A stretch of DNA of 64,000 nt from Streptomyces sp. NBC_00078 (GCF_026343335.1 NZ_JAPELX010000001.1:4154001-4218000), one strand, 5' to 3'. Counted from the first letter of the stretch, positions 24,615 to 33,633 are shown. Program-made: numbers and translations. Notes: generated from the sequence alone by a model not told the origin.

Positions 24615-25556
24615 TCAGCCGCGCCTGCGCGCCGCCTCGTACAGCACAACCCCCGCCGCCACGCCCGCGTTCAGCGACTCCGTCCCACCCGGCATCGGGA
24701 TCCGGACCCGGAAGTCGCAGGTCTCGCCGACGAGTCGGGACAGGCCCTTGCCCTCACTGCCGACGACGATGACGACCGGGCCCGCCAGGGCCGCCAGCTC
24801 GCCGACCTCGGCCTCTCCGTCGGCGGCGAGGCCGACGATCGCGATGCCCTGCTTCTTGTACGCCTCCAGGGCGCGCGTCAGGTTGGTGGCGCGGGCGACG
24901 GGCGTGCGGGCGGCGGCGCCGGCGGACGTCTTCCAGGCACCGGCGGTCATGCCGGCCGCGCGCCGCTCCGGTACGACGACGCCGTGGCCGCCGAAGGCGG
25001 AGACGGACCGGACGACGGCACCGAGGTTGCGCGGGTCGGTCACCCCGTCCAGGGCGACGATCAGCGGGTCCGCGCCCTCGTCGTAGGCGGCGCTCGCGAG
25101 GTCCTCGGGGTGGGCGTACTCGTACGGCGGGACCTGGAGGACGAGGCCCTGGTGGTTGAGGCCGTTGGTCAAGCGGTCGAGCTCGGGGCGCGGCGCTTCC
25201 ATGAGGTTGATGCCGCCGCGCTCGGCGGCGAGCTGCAGCGCCTCGCGGACCCGCTCGTCGTTGTCGATGAACTGCTGGACGTAGAGGGTCGAGGCGGGGA
25301 CTCCTTCGCGGAGTGCCTCGACGACCGGATTGCGGCCGACGACGAGTTCGGAGGACGACTTGCCGCCGCGGCCGCGGGGCGCGGGGCGGCGCACGGCCTG
25401 CTTCGCCTTGGCGTTCGCGATGCGGTTCGCCTTGTGCTTCTTGCGCATCTCGGCGGGCGGGGTGGGGCCCTTGCCTTCCAGGCCCTTGCGCCGCTGGCCG
25501 CCACTGCCGACCTGCGCGCCCTTCTTGCCGGACATGCGGCGGTTGTTGGCTGCCAT
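24615..25556 (-). CDS. rlmB: 23S rRNA 2'-O-ribose methyltransferase, RlmB/TrmH family
   Basis: The 313-residue SPOUT enzyme is expected to methylate a ribose in 23S rRNA. An actinobacterial basic N-terminal extension (about residues 1-68, including MRKKHKANRIANAKAKQAVR) precedes the substrate-binding domain (GRNPVVEALREG). The SPOUT motifs follow: VALDGVTDPRNLGAVVRSV (motif 1), VVIVVGSEGKGLS (motif 2) and IPMPGGTESLNAGVAAGV (motif 3). Together they are diagnostic of TrmH/RlmB enzymes. It follows cysS in the same direction, as is usual in Streptomyces. Confidence 0.92.
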   Translation of the reverse strand: MAANNRRMSGKKGAQVGSGGQRRKGLEGKGPTPPAEMRKKHKANRIANAKAKQAVRRPAPRGRGGKSSSELVVGRNPVVEALREGVPASTLYVQQFIDNDERVREALQLAAERGGINLMEAPRPELDRLTNGLNHQGLVLQVPPYEYAHPEDLASAAYDEGADPLIVALDGVTDPRNLGAVVRSVSAFGGHGVVVPERRAAGMTAGAWKTSAGAAARTPVARATNLTRALEAYKKQGIAIVGLAADGEAEVGELAALAGPVVIVVGSEGKGLSRLVGETCDFRVRIPMPGGTESLNAGVAAGVVLYEAARRRG

Positions 25557-25665
25557 GACCTACCTGTCTGCTCTGTGAAGGAGTGAAGCGTGTGTTCGTA
25601 CGTCTATGAAGTGTGCCGCCCGGAGAGCCGGACGGCACAATCGATCTTCTGATCAGCTGCTGGGC

Positions 25666-27063
25666 TCAGCGCGGGCCGAGGCTCCAACGCGGGCCCTGCG
25701 GGCCGTCCTCGATGTCGAGGCCCGACTGGTTGAGCTGGTCGCGGATGGCGTCCGCGGTGGCCCAGTCCTTGCGTCCGCGGGCGGCCTCGCGCTGGTCGAG
25801 GACCAGGCGTACGAGGCTGTCGACGACACCGTGCAGGTCCTCGCCGCGGTCGGTCTCGCCCGCCCAGTGCGGGTCGAGGGGGTCGAGCCCGAGGACGCCG
25901 AGCATGGCACGCACCTCGGCGAGGCGGGCCACAGCGGCTTCCTTGTCGTCGGCGGCGAGGGCCGAGTTCCCCTGCCGGACCGTCGTGTGCACGATCGCGA
26001 GGGCCTGGGGCACGCCCAGGTCGTCGTCCATCGCCTCGGCGAACGCGGGCGGCACCTCGGCGGACGGCTCGACGTCACCGGCCTTCTCCACCACCCGCTG
26101 CACGAAGCCCTCGATCCGCGCGAACGCCGACTCGGCCTCGCGCAGCGACTCCTCGCTGTACTCGATCATCGAGCGGTAGTGCGGCGTACCGAGGTAGTAG
26201 CGCAGCACGATGGGGCGCCACTGCTTGACCATCTCGGAGACCAGGACGCTGTTGCCGAGCGACTTGGACATCTTGTCGCCGGCCATGGTCACCCAGGCGT
26301 TGTGCACCCAGTACCGGGCGAACTCGTCGCCGTAGGCCTTGGCCTGGGCGATCTCGTTCTCGTGGTGCGGGAAGATCAGGTCGAGGCCGCCGCCGTGGAT
26401 GTCGAAGGCGGTGCCGAGGTATTTGTGCGCCATCGCCGAGCACTCCAGGTGCCAGCCGGGACGCCCGCGGCCCCAGGGGGTCGCCCAGGTCGGCTCGCCG
26501 GGCTTGGCGGACTTCCACATGGCGAAGTCGCGCGGGTCACGCTTGCCGGTCTCGCCGACGCCCGCGGGTTGCTGGAGGTTGTCGAGCTCCTGCCGGGACA
26601 GCTCCAGGTAGCCGGGGAAGGAGCGCACGTCGAAGTAGACGCTCCCCTCCGACTCGTACGCGTGACCGCGCTCGATGAGGCCCTGCATCATCTCGACCAT
26701 CTCGGTCACATGGCCGGTGGCCCGCGGCTCGTACGTCGGCGGGAGGCAGCCGAGCGCGGTGTAACCGTCGTTGAACGCGCGCTCGTTCTCGTAGCCGATC
26801 GACCACCACGGGCGGCCCTGCTCGGCCGCCTTCGCGATGATCTTGTCGTCGATGTCCGTGACGTTCCTGATGAAGGTCACGTCGTAGCCGCGGTAGTCGA
26901 ACCAGCGGCGCATGATGTCGAAGTTGAGGCCCGAGCGGATGTGCCCGATGTGGGGCGCGGCCTGCACGGTGGCACCACACAGGTAGATCGAGACACAGCC
27001 CGCTGCGAGCGGGACGAAGTCACGGATCTGCCGGGCGTTGGTGTCGTACAGGCGAATAGTCAC
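25666..27063 (-). CDS. cysS: Cysteinyl-tRNA synthetase
   Basis: The 465-residue class I aminoacyl-tRNA synthetase charges tRNA-Cys. The HIGH motif appears as APHIGHIRSG (about residue 36), and Cys29 in YLCGATVQ is a zinc ligand. Further zinc ligands are HLEC and HHENE, and KMSKS is intact in DKMSKSLGNS. Length is typical. GTG 27063 follows TACCCT by 7 bases, suggesting a leaderless mRNA. rlmB lies 110 bp downstream. Confidence 0.95.
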   Translation of the reverse strand: MTIRLYDTNARQIRDFVPLAAGCVSIYLCGATVQAAPHIGHIRSGLNFDIMRRWFDYRGYDVTFIRNVTDIDDKIIAKAAEQGRPWWSIGYENERAFNDGYTALGCLPPTYEPRATGHVTEMVEMMQGLIERGHAYESEGSVYFDVRSFPGYLELSRQELDNLQQPAGVGETGKRDPRDFAMWKSAKPGEPTWATPWGRGRPGWHLECSAMAHKYLGTAFDIHGGGLDLIFPHHENEIAQAKAYGDEFARYWVHNAWVTMAGDKMSKSLGNSVLVSEMVKQWRPIVLRYYLGTPHYRSMIEYSEESLREAESAFARIEGFVQRVVEKAGDVEPSAEVPPAFAEAMDDDLGVPQALAIVHTTVRQGNSALAADDKEAAVARLAEVRAMLGVLGLDPLDPHWAGETDRGEDLHGVVDSLVRLVLDQREAARGRKDWATADAIRDQLNQSGLDIEDGPQGPRWSLGPR

Positions 27064-27070
27064 GAGACCT

Positions 27071-27076
27071 AGGGTA
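27071..27076 (-). promoter_or_regulatory. -10 element of probable leaderless cysS promoter
   Basis: TACCCT on the minus strand ends 7 bases before the cysS GTG, with no Shine-Dalgarno between. Confidence 0.45.
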
Positions 27077-27139
27077 GTGGGCGGAAGGGGGTGCGTGGAG
27101 CAGTCCCTTGTTCGTCGCGCCCCCGTCCGGTCGGGCCAC

Positions 27140-27661
27140 TTACCCCACTCGTACGACCAACGCGGTCGCCACCGCCATCAGGCCCTCGTCGCGCCCCGGA
27201 AAGCCCAGGCCGTCCGTGGTCGCTCCCGATACCGACACCGGGGCGCCGGCCGCCTCCGACAGGAGTTTCTGGGCCTCGTCGCGGCGCTTGCCGATCTTCG
27301 GGCGGGGGCCCACGACCTGTACGGCGATGTTGCCGATGCGGAAGCCGGCCTCGCGGACGATCCGGGCGGCCTCCGCCAGCAGCGTGATGCCGGACGCGCC
27401 GGACCATTCGGGGCGCCCGGTGCCGAAGTGCTGCCCGAGGTCACCGAGTCCCGCGGCGGAGAACAGCGCGTTGCACGCGGCGTGCGCGACGACGTCCGCG
27501 TCGGAGTGGCCGGCCAGCCCCGGCCCCTCGCCCTCCCACTTCAGACCCGCGCACCACAGCTCGCGGCCCTCCTCGAAGGCGTGGATGTCGGTGCCGATGC
27601 CGACCTGGGGAAGCGGGATCCCACCGGGTGGTGGCCGGAAGTCGGCTGCCTCAGAAGCCAT
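27140..27661 (-). CDS. ispF: 2-C-methyl-D-erythritol 2,4-cyclodiphosphate synthase
   Basis: IspF catalyses cyclisation of CDP-methylerythritol 2-phosphate in the non-mevalonate isoprenoid pathway. The 173-residue protein carries the metal-binding GIGTDIHAFEEG (Asp and His), LAGHSDADVVAHA and the TTDGLGFPGRDEG C-terminal motif. Its start overlaps the end of ispD by 11 bp, so the two are coupled. IspD and IspF catalyse near-consecutive pathway steps. Confidence 0.95.
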   Translation of the reverse strand: MASEAADFRPPPGGIPLPQVGIGTDIHAFEEGRELWCAGLKWEGEGPGLAGHSDADVVAHAACNALFSAAGLGDLGQHFGTGRPEWSGASGITLLAEAARIVREAGFRIGNIAVQVVGPRPKIGKRRDEAQKLLSEAAGAPVSVSGATTDGLGFPGRDEGLMAVATALVVRVG

Positions 27662-28415
27662 CGTTCAGCCTCCTGCGGGCCAGGACCGCCTCGGCCAGAA
27701 CCAGGTCCAGCGGGCGCGTGACCTTGAAGGCCTCCTCGTGGCCGGGCACGAGCAGAACCGTCTTTCCGAGCCTCTCGACCATGCTGGCGTCGTCGGTGAC
27801 GTCGTCGGTGACCTCTTCGTGGGCGCGGATCAGCGTGACCCGGTCGAAGCCCTGCGGGGTCTGCACGGCACGGAGACGGGCGCGCACCGGGGTGGCCACC
27901 ACCGGCTCCGGCTCACCCGGCACCGACGCCGGCTCGACCTCCTTGACGGTGTCGGCGAGGGGCAGCGCGGGCACGACGGCCGGCGCGCCCTCCCGTACCG
28001 CCTCGATCACCGCGTCCACCGTGTCCACCGGCACCAGCGGACGCGCGGCGTCGTGCACCAGCACGATGTCGTAGTCGGGCGGCAGCGCGTCGAGGCCGAG
28101 CTTCACGGACTCCTGGCGGGATTCGCCGCCCGGCACCACCAGGAAGTCCGTCCGCTCGGGCAGTGCGTGCGCGTCGAGGAGCGACTTGACCTCGGGGGCG
28201 CCCTCGGGCGGTGCCACCACGACGACCAGGGAGACCGCGCGGGATGCGGCCATGGCACGCACCGCGTGGATGAGCATGGGGGTGCCGCCCAGCGCGCGGA
28301 GCGCCTTGGGGGCGCCCGGACCGAGGCGTACGCCCCGGCCGGCGGCCGGGATCACGGCGGCCGTACGGGCCTTCGTGCGGTCTCCGACGGGCGAGGGGCG
28401 CGAATCGTCAGACAT
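27651..28415 (-). CDS. ispD: 2-C-methyl-D-erythritol 4-phosphate cytidylyltransferase
   Basis: IspD transfers CMP from CTP to methylerythritol 4-phosphate. In the 254-residue protein the nucleotide-binding loop is VIPAAGRGVRLGPGAPKAL (about residues 21-39). VLVHDAARPLVPVDTVDAVI carries the metal-binding Asp, and RAVQTPQGFDR is the family signature. A short basic N-terminal extension precedes the domain. It is upstream of and overlaps ispF. carD lies 287 bp upstream in the same direction. Confidence 0.94.
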   Translation of the reverse strand: MSDDSRPSPVGDRTKARTAAVIPAAGRGVRLGPGAPKALRALGGTPMLIHAVRAMAASRAVSLVVVVAPPEGAPEVKSLLDAHALPERTDFLVVPGGESRQESVKLGLDALPPDYDIVLVHDAARPLVPVDTVDAVIEAVREGAPAVVPALPLADTVKEVEPASVPGEPEPVVATPVRARLRAVQTPQGFDRVTLIRAHEEVTDDVTDDASMVERLGKTVLLVPGHEEAFKVTRPLDLVLAEAVLARRRLNDGF

Positions 28416-28586
28416 CGGTTCCTGTCAGGTTTGTGTTCCGGCCCTGCGTGGGTATGGCCTGGGAAGTGCCGGGCGCGACGACTTGACCGGACCCTTCCGT
28501 GACACCGGTCGAGCCAGCAGCCCGGGCCCGGCACGCCACACAGGGGTCCCAACCTCCCCGCACGCCGTTGTACGCATGGCATTCGA

Positions 28587-28615
28587 GTACGAACATGCCC
28601 GGGTACGAACATGCC
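28587..28615. repeat. 13-bp direct repeat, 16-bp period
   Basis: GTACGAACATGCC occurs twice (28587-28599 and 28603-28615) in the carD-ispD intergenic region, separated by GGG-like spacing. The period of 16 bp is not a whole number of helical turns. It may be an operator half-site pair for the ispDF transcript or a chance duplication. Confidence 0.6.
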
Positions 28616-28702
28616 GCAGCGCCCGGCGACAAAAATACGTCATCGGGCACCGCGGCATTTCGATGTACTGAGTGCTGAAGCGGGCTTACGCCTGCGTCAG
28701 GT

Positions 28703-29185
28703 TCAGGACGCGAGAACCTCGTCGAGCAGGGCCTCGGCCTTGTCCTCGTTCGTGTTCTCCGCGAGGGCGAGTTCGCTCACCAGGATCTGGCGTGCCTTGG
28801 CGAGCATCCGCTTCTCACCCGCGGACAGTCCGCGCTCACGCTCACGACGCCACAGGTCACGCACTACTTCCGCAACCTTGATGACATCACCGGAGGCGAG
28901 CTTCTCCAGGTTTGCCTTGTATCGACGCGACCAGTTCGTGGGCTCCTCGGCGTACGGCGCGCGCAGTACCTCGAAGACCCGGTCCAGCCCGTCCTGACCG
29001 ACCACATCACGTACGCCGACGAACTCCGCATTGTCCGCTGGCACACGTACCGTCAGGTCACCCTGGGCGACCTTCAGCACCAAGTAGGTCTTGTCCACGC
29101 CTTTGATCTGGCGAGTTTCGATAGCCTCGATCAGCGCGGCCCCGTGATGGGGATAGACCACGGTGTCGCCAACCTTGAACGTCAT
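28703..29185 (-). CDS. carD: CarD, RNA polymerase-binding transcription factor
   Basis: CarD stabilises the open promoter complex by binding the RNA polymerase beta subunit and DNA upstream of the -10. The 160-residue protein has the N-terminal Tudor-like RNAP-interaction domain (FKVGDTVVYPHHGAALIEAI). The helical DNA-binding domain contains NWSRRYKANLEKLASGDV, with the conserved Trp that wedges the bubble edge. Essential in mycobacteria. AAGGGG lies about 9 bases before ATG 29185. A short dyad, TTCCGTG / CACGGAA (29200-29227), sits in its leader. Confidence 0.95.
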   Translation of the reverse strand: MTFKVGDTVVYPHHGAALIEAIETRQIKGVDKTYLVLKVAQGDLTVRVPADNAEFVGVRDVVGQDGLDRVFEVLRAPYAEEPTNWSRRYKANLEKLASGDVIKVAEVVRDLWRRERERGLSAGEKRMLAKARQILVSELALAENTNEDKAEALLDEVLAS

Positions 29186-29776
29186 GTGACAGGTACCCCT
29201 TCCGTGGCTATCCAGAGTAACACGGAAACGGCGGGTTCTGAATGGCGTTTTCGCAGGTCAGGGCATATCTCGGGGCTTGACAACTGCAACAGGAACGTGC
29301 TGCGCGGCCCGAGCGGAAGAAGGTATTCGCAGGTCGGAGCGGCTCTTCGGGTGAGGAGAAACGCGTACGTTACACGCATCCGGAGGCCCCACCAAGGCGA
29401 CGAACATCCGCATATGTCTGGTTCCAAGTGTGCGACTTCCGCTACTCCGTTCGGTGCCGGGACTCGCTTCCGTGTCGATTCCGGAATTGATCACAGGCAC
29501 CCGTCCACGTGGTCCGTTGTTCCGCACGGTGATCAATTCCGGGGTCCTCGCGTATTCCTTCACGGAAATTTTGCGCACCGCCGGACGGGGTATGCCGGAG
29601 CGGCTTATGTGAATGGCGGACGAGTGTCCCGGTTACCCCCTGCCGAGCGACGCCGGGGGCTGAAGGGAGGGTCGGGTGCGGTGACTCGGGAACGGCTCGG
29701 TAACCTGAGGCCGCTGACAGACACTTAGGGCGGCTTTCGTGAGTCGCCACACTCAAGTCAAGGAGTTGCCGCCGCC
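29186..29776. other. Long divergent intergenic region with 14-bp inverted repeat
   Basis: No gene is supported in these 590 bp between carD and the lipoprotein gene. CCGGAATTGATCAC (29481-29494) and GTGATCAATTCCGG (29529-29542) form a perfect inverted repeat with a 34-bp interval. GC is visibly lower than in flanking coding DNA. The right end has AAGGAG before the lipoprotein start. Confidence 0.7.
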
Positions 29777-30448
29777 GTGAGCAGCAGCCTTCGACGCGGT
29801 GTACTCGCCGCCGCCACCATCGCGTTCTCGATCGCCTCGCTCGCCGCGTGCGGTGCCGGGAGCGACGCCCAGACGCTGGAGGTCAAGCCGGACAACGCGG
29901 CGACCAAGGTCGGGAACCTCAAGGTCCAGAACGTCATCGTCATCACCCAGCCCGACCCGCAGTCGACGGGGCCCGCCGCGATCGCAGCGACCCTCTTCAA
30001 CAACGGTGACAGCGCCCAGACGCTGGACTCGATCACGCTGCCCGGCACGGGCAAGACCGCCGAGCTGAAGCCCGCCAAGGGCAACGGGCCGCTGAGCGTC
30101 CCGGCCCACGGCTCGCTCGTGATCGGCGGCAAGGGCAACGCCTCCGCCTCCCTGCCCAGCAGCCGTGAGGCCCTCCAGGACGGCAACGCGCAGCCGATCA
30201 CCTTCACCTTCAGCGAGACCGGCGCGGTGAGCCTGCGCGCCTTCGTGGTTCCGTCCGACAGCTACTTCAAGAAGTGGGGCCCGAGCGACATCCCGACGGG
30301 CATCCCGGCGACGAGCCCCAAGCCGAGCAACAGCACGTCGGCGACGCCGAGCGGCGCGGCTTCCGGGAACACCCCGAACACCTCGGCCACCCCGACCGAC
30401 GCGGCCTCCGCGAGCGTGTCGGCGTCGAAGCCGGCCGCGGGGCACTAG
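29777..30448 (+). CDS. Secreted lipoprotein of unknown function
   Basis: The 223-residue precursor has a signal peptide ending in the lipobox LAAC (Cys about residue 25). A beta-sandwich-like domain of about 130 residues follows (VGNLKVQNVIVITQPDPQST; SITLPGTGKTAELKP), resembling copper-chaperone-like or DUF461-type lipoproteins only in general style. The last 55 residues are a Ser/Thr/Ala/Pro-rich tail. GTG 29777 follows AAGGAG by about 10 bases. The neighbouring phoP is convergent beyond a strong terminator. Confidence 0.82.
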   Translation: MSSSLRRGVLAAATIAFSIASLAACGAGSDAQTLEVKPDNAATKVGNLKVQNVIVITQPDPQSTGPAAIAATLFNNGDSAQTLDSITLPGTGKTAELKPAKGNGPLSVPAHGSLVIGGKGNASASLPSSREALQDGNAQPITFTFSETGAVSLRAFVVPSDSYFKKWGPSDIPTGIPATSPKPSNSTSATPSGAASGNTPNTSATPTDAASASVSASKPAAGH

Positions 30449-30475
30449 TCGGCCGCCGGCCACTGAGCAGCCGTC

Positions 30476-30524
30476 GTACGACGAAGGGCGGGACCTCTCC
30501 AGGAGGTCCCGCCCTTCGTCGTAC
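30476..30524. terminator. Very strong bidirectional terminator
   Basis: A perfect 21-bp stem runs from 30476-30496 to 30504-30524 with a 7-base loop. It separates the convergent lipoprotein and phoP genes. Confidence 0.95.
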
Positions 30525-30610
30525 GGCCGGTGAGGCCGTGAGCCCGTAAGGCCGGTGAGCCCGTGGGGCCGGCAGCGGCCTGCGGCTGCTCGTAAGGCCT
30601 GGTGGACGGC

Positions 30611-31291
30611 CTACGGCTCAAACTTGTAGCCGAGCCCTCGGACCGTCACCAGGTACCTGGGCGCGCCCGGGTCCGGCTCGATCTTGGCGCGCAGTCGCTT
30701 GACGTGGACGTCGAGGGTCTTGGTGTCACCGACGTAGTCGGCGCCCCAGACCCGGTCGATGAGCTGCATACGGGTCAGCACGCGGCCCGCGTTGCGCAGC
30801 AGCATCTCCAGCAGGTCGAACTCCTTGAGGGGGAGGTCGACCTTGGAGCCGGAGACGGTGACCACATGGCGGTCCACGTCCATGCGGACCGGACCGGCCT
30901 CCAGGGCGGCCGGGGTGATCTCCTCGGGCTCCCCGCGGCGGCGCAGGACGGCGCGGATACGGGCGACCAGCTCGCGCGAGGAGAACGGCTTGGTGACATA
31001 GTCATCGGCTCCTATTTCCAGGCCGACGACCTTGTCGATCTCGCTGTCCTTGGCGGTGACCATGATCACCGGGACGTTGGAGCGGCCGCGCAGCTGACGG
31101 CACACCTCCGTGCCGGGCAGGCCCGGCAGCATCAGGTCGAGGAGGACGAGGTCGGCGCCGTTGCGCTCGAACTCGTCGAGTCCGTCGGGCCCGGTGGTCG
31201 CGACGGCGACCTCGAAGCCCTCTTTGCGGAGCATGTAGGACAGGGCGTCGGAGAAGGACTCCTCGTCCTCGACGACGAGCACACGGGTCAC
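30611..31291 (-). CDS. phoP: PhoP, response regulator of phosphate limitation
   Basis: PhoP is an OmpR-family regulator that activates phosphate-scavenging genes and represses many antibiotic genes under phosphate limitation. The 226-residue protein has a receiver domain with acidic pocket VVEDEES, phosphoacceptor Asp in LVLLDLMLPG, and conserved Thr and Lys (MVTAKD, VTKPF). The winged-helix domain ends TVRGLGYKFEP. GTG 31291 follows GGAGG by 8 bases and overlaps the phoR stop as GTGA, so the pair is translationally coupled. Confidence 0.96.
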   Translation of the reverse strand: MTRVLVVEDEESFSDALSYMLRKEGFEVAVATTGPDGLDEFERNGADLVLLDLMLPGLPGTEVCRQLRGRSNVPVIMVTAKDSEIDKVVGLEIGADDYVTKPFSSRELVARIRAVLRRRGEPEEITPAALEAGPVRMDVDRHVVTVSGSKVDLPLKEFDLLEMLLRNAGRVLTRMQLIDRVWGADYVGDTKTLDVHVKRLRAKIEPDPGAPRYLVTVRGLGYKFEP

Positions 31292-32553
31292 GGAAGGACC
31301 TCCGGGGCGGGGAGCGGTTCGTACGGGGATGACTGGGGGGTGCTTTGGCCGGCCTCGTCGTCGAGATCGTCCAGGTCGGGGTGTTCGTGCGCGCGGTCGC
31401 GGGCAGCCCCCGCCTCCGGCAGCCTCAGGGTGAACGTGGAGCCCTGACCCTCGGAACTCCACACCGTGACCTCCCCGCCGTGCGAGGCGGCCACGTGCTT
31501 GACGATCGCGAGGCCCAGGCCCGTACCGCCGGTGGCACGGGAGCGAGCGGGGTCGACGCGATAGAAGCGCTCGAACACGCGCTCCCTGTCCTTCTCGGAG
31601 ATGCCGATGCCCTGGTCGGTGACGGCGACCTCGATGTGGTCCCCGCCGGGCGCGGTCACCCGGCGGGCGGCTATGCCCACGCGGGTGCGTGCCGGGCTGT
31701 AGTTCACGGCGTTCTCGACAAGGTTTCCGAGGGCGGCGGCCAGCTGGCCCCTGTTCCCCCAGACGTGCAGGTCGGCGGTGCCGCCTGCGGCCATGGTGAT
31801 CTGTTTGGTGCCGGCCTGGTGCCGGCAGCGGTCGATGGCCTCGGCGACCAGTTCGTCCACGCGGACCGGTTCGGCGTCCTCGAGAGGATCGTCGTTCTGG
31901 ACCCGCGAGAGGTCGATCAGTTCCTGCACCAGGTTGGTGAGCCGCGTGGCCTCGATCTGCATACGGCCGGCGAAGCGCTCGACCGCCTCCGGGTCGTCCG
32001 AGGCGTCCATGACGGCCTCGGACAGGAGGGAGAGCGCGCCGACGGGTGTCTTCAGCTCGTGGCTCACGTTCGCGACGAAGTCGCGCCGTACCGCTTCGAT
32101 GCGGCGGGCCTCGGTGAGGTCCTCCACCAGCAGGAGCACCAGCCGGGAGCCGAGCGGGGCGACGCGCGCGGAGACGGCGAGTGCATCGCCCCGCCCTGTC
32201 CCCCGCCGCGGCAGATCCAGCTCGACCTGGCGTATCTCGCCGTCCCGCCGTGTGTCCCTGGCCATCTTCAGCATCGGCTCCACGGAGAGCCGACCGCCGC
32301 GGACCAGGCCGAGGGCGTACGCCGCCGAGCTGGCCTTGACCACCGCGTCGGCCTCGTCGAGCACGACGGCCGAGGAACGGAGCACGGAGAGGACGGTGTC
32401 CACGCCCGGCGGAAGCACCGGGTCGGTGTGCAGAGAGGTGCGGGTGGGGCGCTTCTGCTCCCGCTCGCTCCAGCGGAACGCCAGCACGGCGATGACACCG
32501 GTGAGCACCCCGGCGATCGCTGCCGCTGCGGCGACCGCCGCGTTCACGTTCAT
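31288..32553 (-). CDS. phoR: PhoR, sensor histidine kinase of phosphate limitation
   Basis: PhoR phosphorylates PhoP when phosphate is scarce. In this 421-residue protein one N-terminal membrane helix (AAVAAAAAIAGVLTGVIAVLAF) is followed by a PAS-like region (about 60-150). The HisKA segment, FVANVSHELKTP, carries the phosphorylated His. The HATPase motifs NLVENAVNYSP (N box), DQGIGI (G1) and GGTGLGLAIVKH (G2) are all intact. An acidic tail of about 50 residues ends the protein. The gene leads the phoRP operon behind the PHO box. Confidence 0.95.
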   Translation of the reverse strand: MNVNAAVAAAAAIAGVLTGVIAVLAFRWSEREQKRPTRTSLHTDPVLPPGVDTVLSVLRSSAVVLDEADAVVKASSAAYALGLVRGGRLSVEPMLKMARDTRRDGEIRQVELDLPRRGTGRGDALAVSARVAPLGSRLVLLLVEDLTEARRIEAVRRDFVANVSHELKTPVGALSLLSEAVMDASDDPEAVERFAGRMQIEATRLTNLVQELIDLSRVQNDDPLEDAEPVRVDELVAEAIDRCRHQAGTKQITMAAGGTADLHVWGNRGQLAAALGNLVENAVNYSPARTRVGIAARRVTAPGGDHIEVAVTDQGIGISEKDRERVFERFYRVDPARSRATGGTGLGLAIVKHVAASHGGEVTVWSSEGQGSTFTLRLPEAGAARDRAHEHPDLDDLDDEAGQSTPQSSPYEPLPAPEVLP

Positions 32554-32626
32554 GCATCCAGGTTAGGCATGCGATACGACATCCCCACAGCCGTCGAGGT
32601 GCGACCTCGAACACTCGTCGCCCAGA

Positions 32627-32659
32627 GTTCACCTAGGAGCCAGTGATGGTTCATTTGGG
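32627..32659. promoter_or_regulatory. PHO box between phoR and phoU
   Basis: Three 11-nt units follow one another: GTTCACCTAGG, AGCCAGTGATG, GTTCATTTGGG. Units 1 and 3 carry the GTTCA core of the Streptomyces PHO box; unit 2 is degenerate. A further GTGACGGAAAC may be a fourth weak unit. The position between divergent phoRP and phoU matches the autoregulatory PhoP site known in S. coelicolor. Confidence 0.82.
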
Positions 32660-32798
32660 GTGACGGAAACCGACGCGTTCCGGCCGGATCGTGGGAGCGT
32701 GGGGTGCGGAGCGTCGGTTTTGTACGGCCGGTGTCGGCCGACGGACGCGCGGGCCCCTGCCCGGCAGCCCCGAAGAACACGTAAGAGAGGGACCCCTG

Positions 32799-33500
32799 AT
32801 GCGGGACGCGTACCACGAGGAACTGGACTCGATCGGCGACAGTCTGGTCGACATGGCCCGGCTGGTCGGGTCGGCGATCGGGCGCGCCACGACCGCCATC
32901 CTCGACTCCGACCTCAAGCTGGCCGAGACCGTCATCGAGGGCGACCAGAAGGTCGACGACCTCCAGCACGACCTGGAGGCCCGGGCCATAGCCCTGCTGG
33001 CCCGCCAGCAGCCGGTGGCCACGGATCTCCGCATCGTCGTCACCTCGCTCCGCATGTCGGCCGACCTGGAGCGTTCGGGTGACCTGGCGCAGCACGTCGC
33101 GAAGCTCGCCCGCCTCCGCTTCCCGGAACAGGCGATCCCGCACGACCTGCACGCGACGATCCTCGAGATGGGCCAGCTCGCGCAGCGCCTGATGGCGAAG
33201 GCGGCCGAGGTGATCATCACGAAGGACGTCGACCTGGCGATGCAGCTGGAGCAGGACGACGACGAGATGGACCTGCTGCACCGCACCCTCTTCCAGCACC
33301 TGCTGGACGACCGCTGGCAGCACGGCATCGAGACGGCGGTGGACGTCACCCTTCTCGGCCGCTACTACGAGCGGTACGCCGACCACGCGGTGGCGGTCGC
33401 CAAGCGCGTGGTGTTCCTGGTGACCGGTGAGCACGCGGACGACCTGCAGCCCGACATTCAGCCGGAGATCCAGCCGGTGGCGGGAGGCGAAGGGGCGTAG
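32799..33500 (+). CDS. phoU: PhoU, phosphate-signalling regulator
   Basis: PhoU links phosphate transport to PhoR signalling and dampens the response when phosphate is plentiful. The 233-residue protein is a six-helix, two-repeat bundle. Metal-binding E/DxxxD motifs are visible (EGDQKVDDLQHD in repeat 1 and EQDDDEMDLLHR in repeat 2), as is the GRYYERYADHAV signature near the end. It is divergent from phoRP across the PHO box, so it is probably PhoP-controlled. ATG 32799 is behind AGAGAGGG. Confidence 0.95.
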   Translation: MRDAYHEELDSIGDSLVDMARLVGSAIGRATTAILDSDLKLAETVIEGDQKVDDLQHDLEARAIALLARQQPVATDLRIVVTSLRMSADLERSGDLAQHVAKLARLRFPEQAIPHDLHATILEMGQLAQRLMAKAAEVIITKDVDLAMQLEQDDDEMDLLHRTLFQHLLDDRWQHGIETAVDVTLLGRYYERYADHAVAVAKRVVFLVTGEHADDLQPDIQPEIQPVAGGEGA

Positions 33501-33633
33501 CCCGGCGGGTGGTGGGGGCGCGAGCCCGAAGGGCAGGGCGTGCGGGCGCCACTGTGCGCCGTTGATGCGCCCAGGGGAACGGGCATGCAATGAGCACAGG
33601 CACCAGCCTGCCTCTAGGCCTCCAGGAGGACCC

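Noticed and set aside
29144..29728. A 194-residue frame in the carD upstream region
   Set aside because: Codon positions lack GC3 bias, no domain is seen and it overlaps the carD start; the stretch looks like control DNA.
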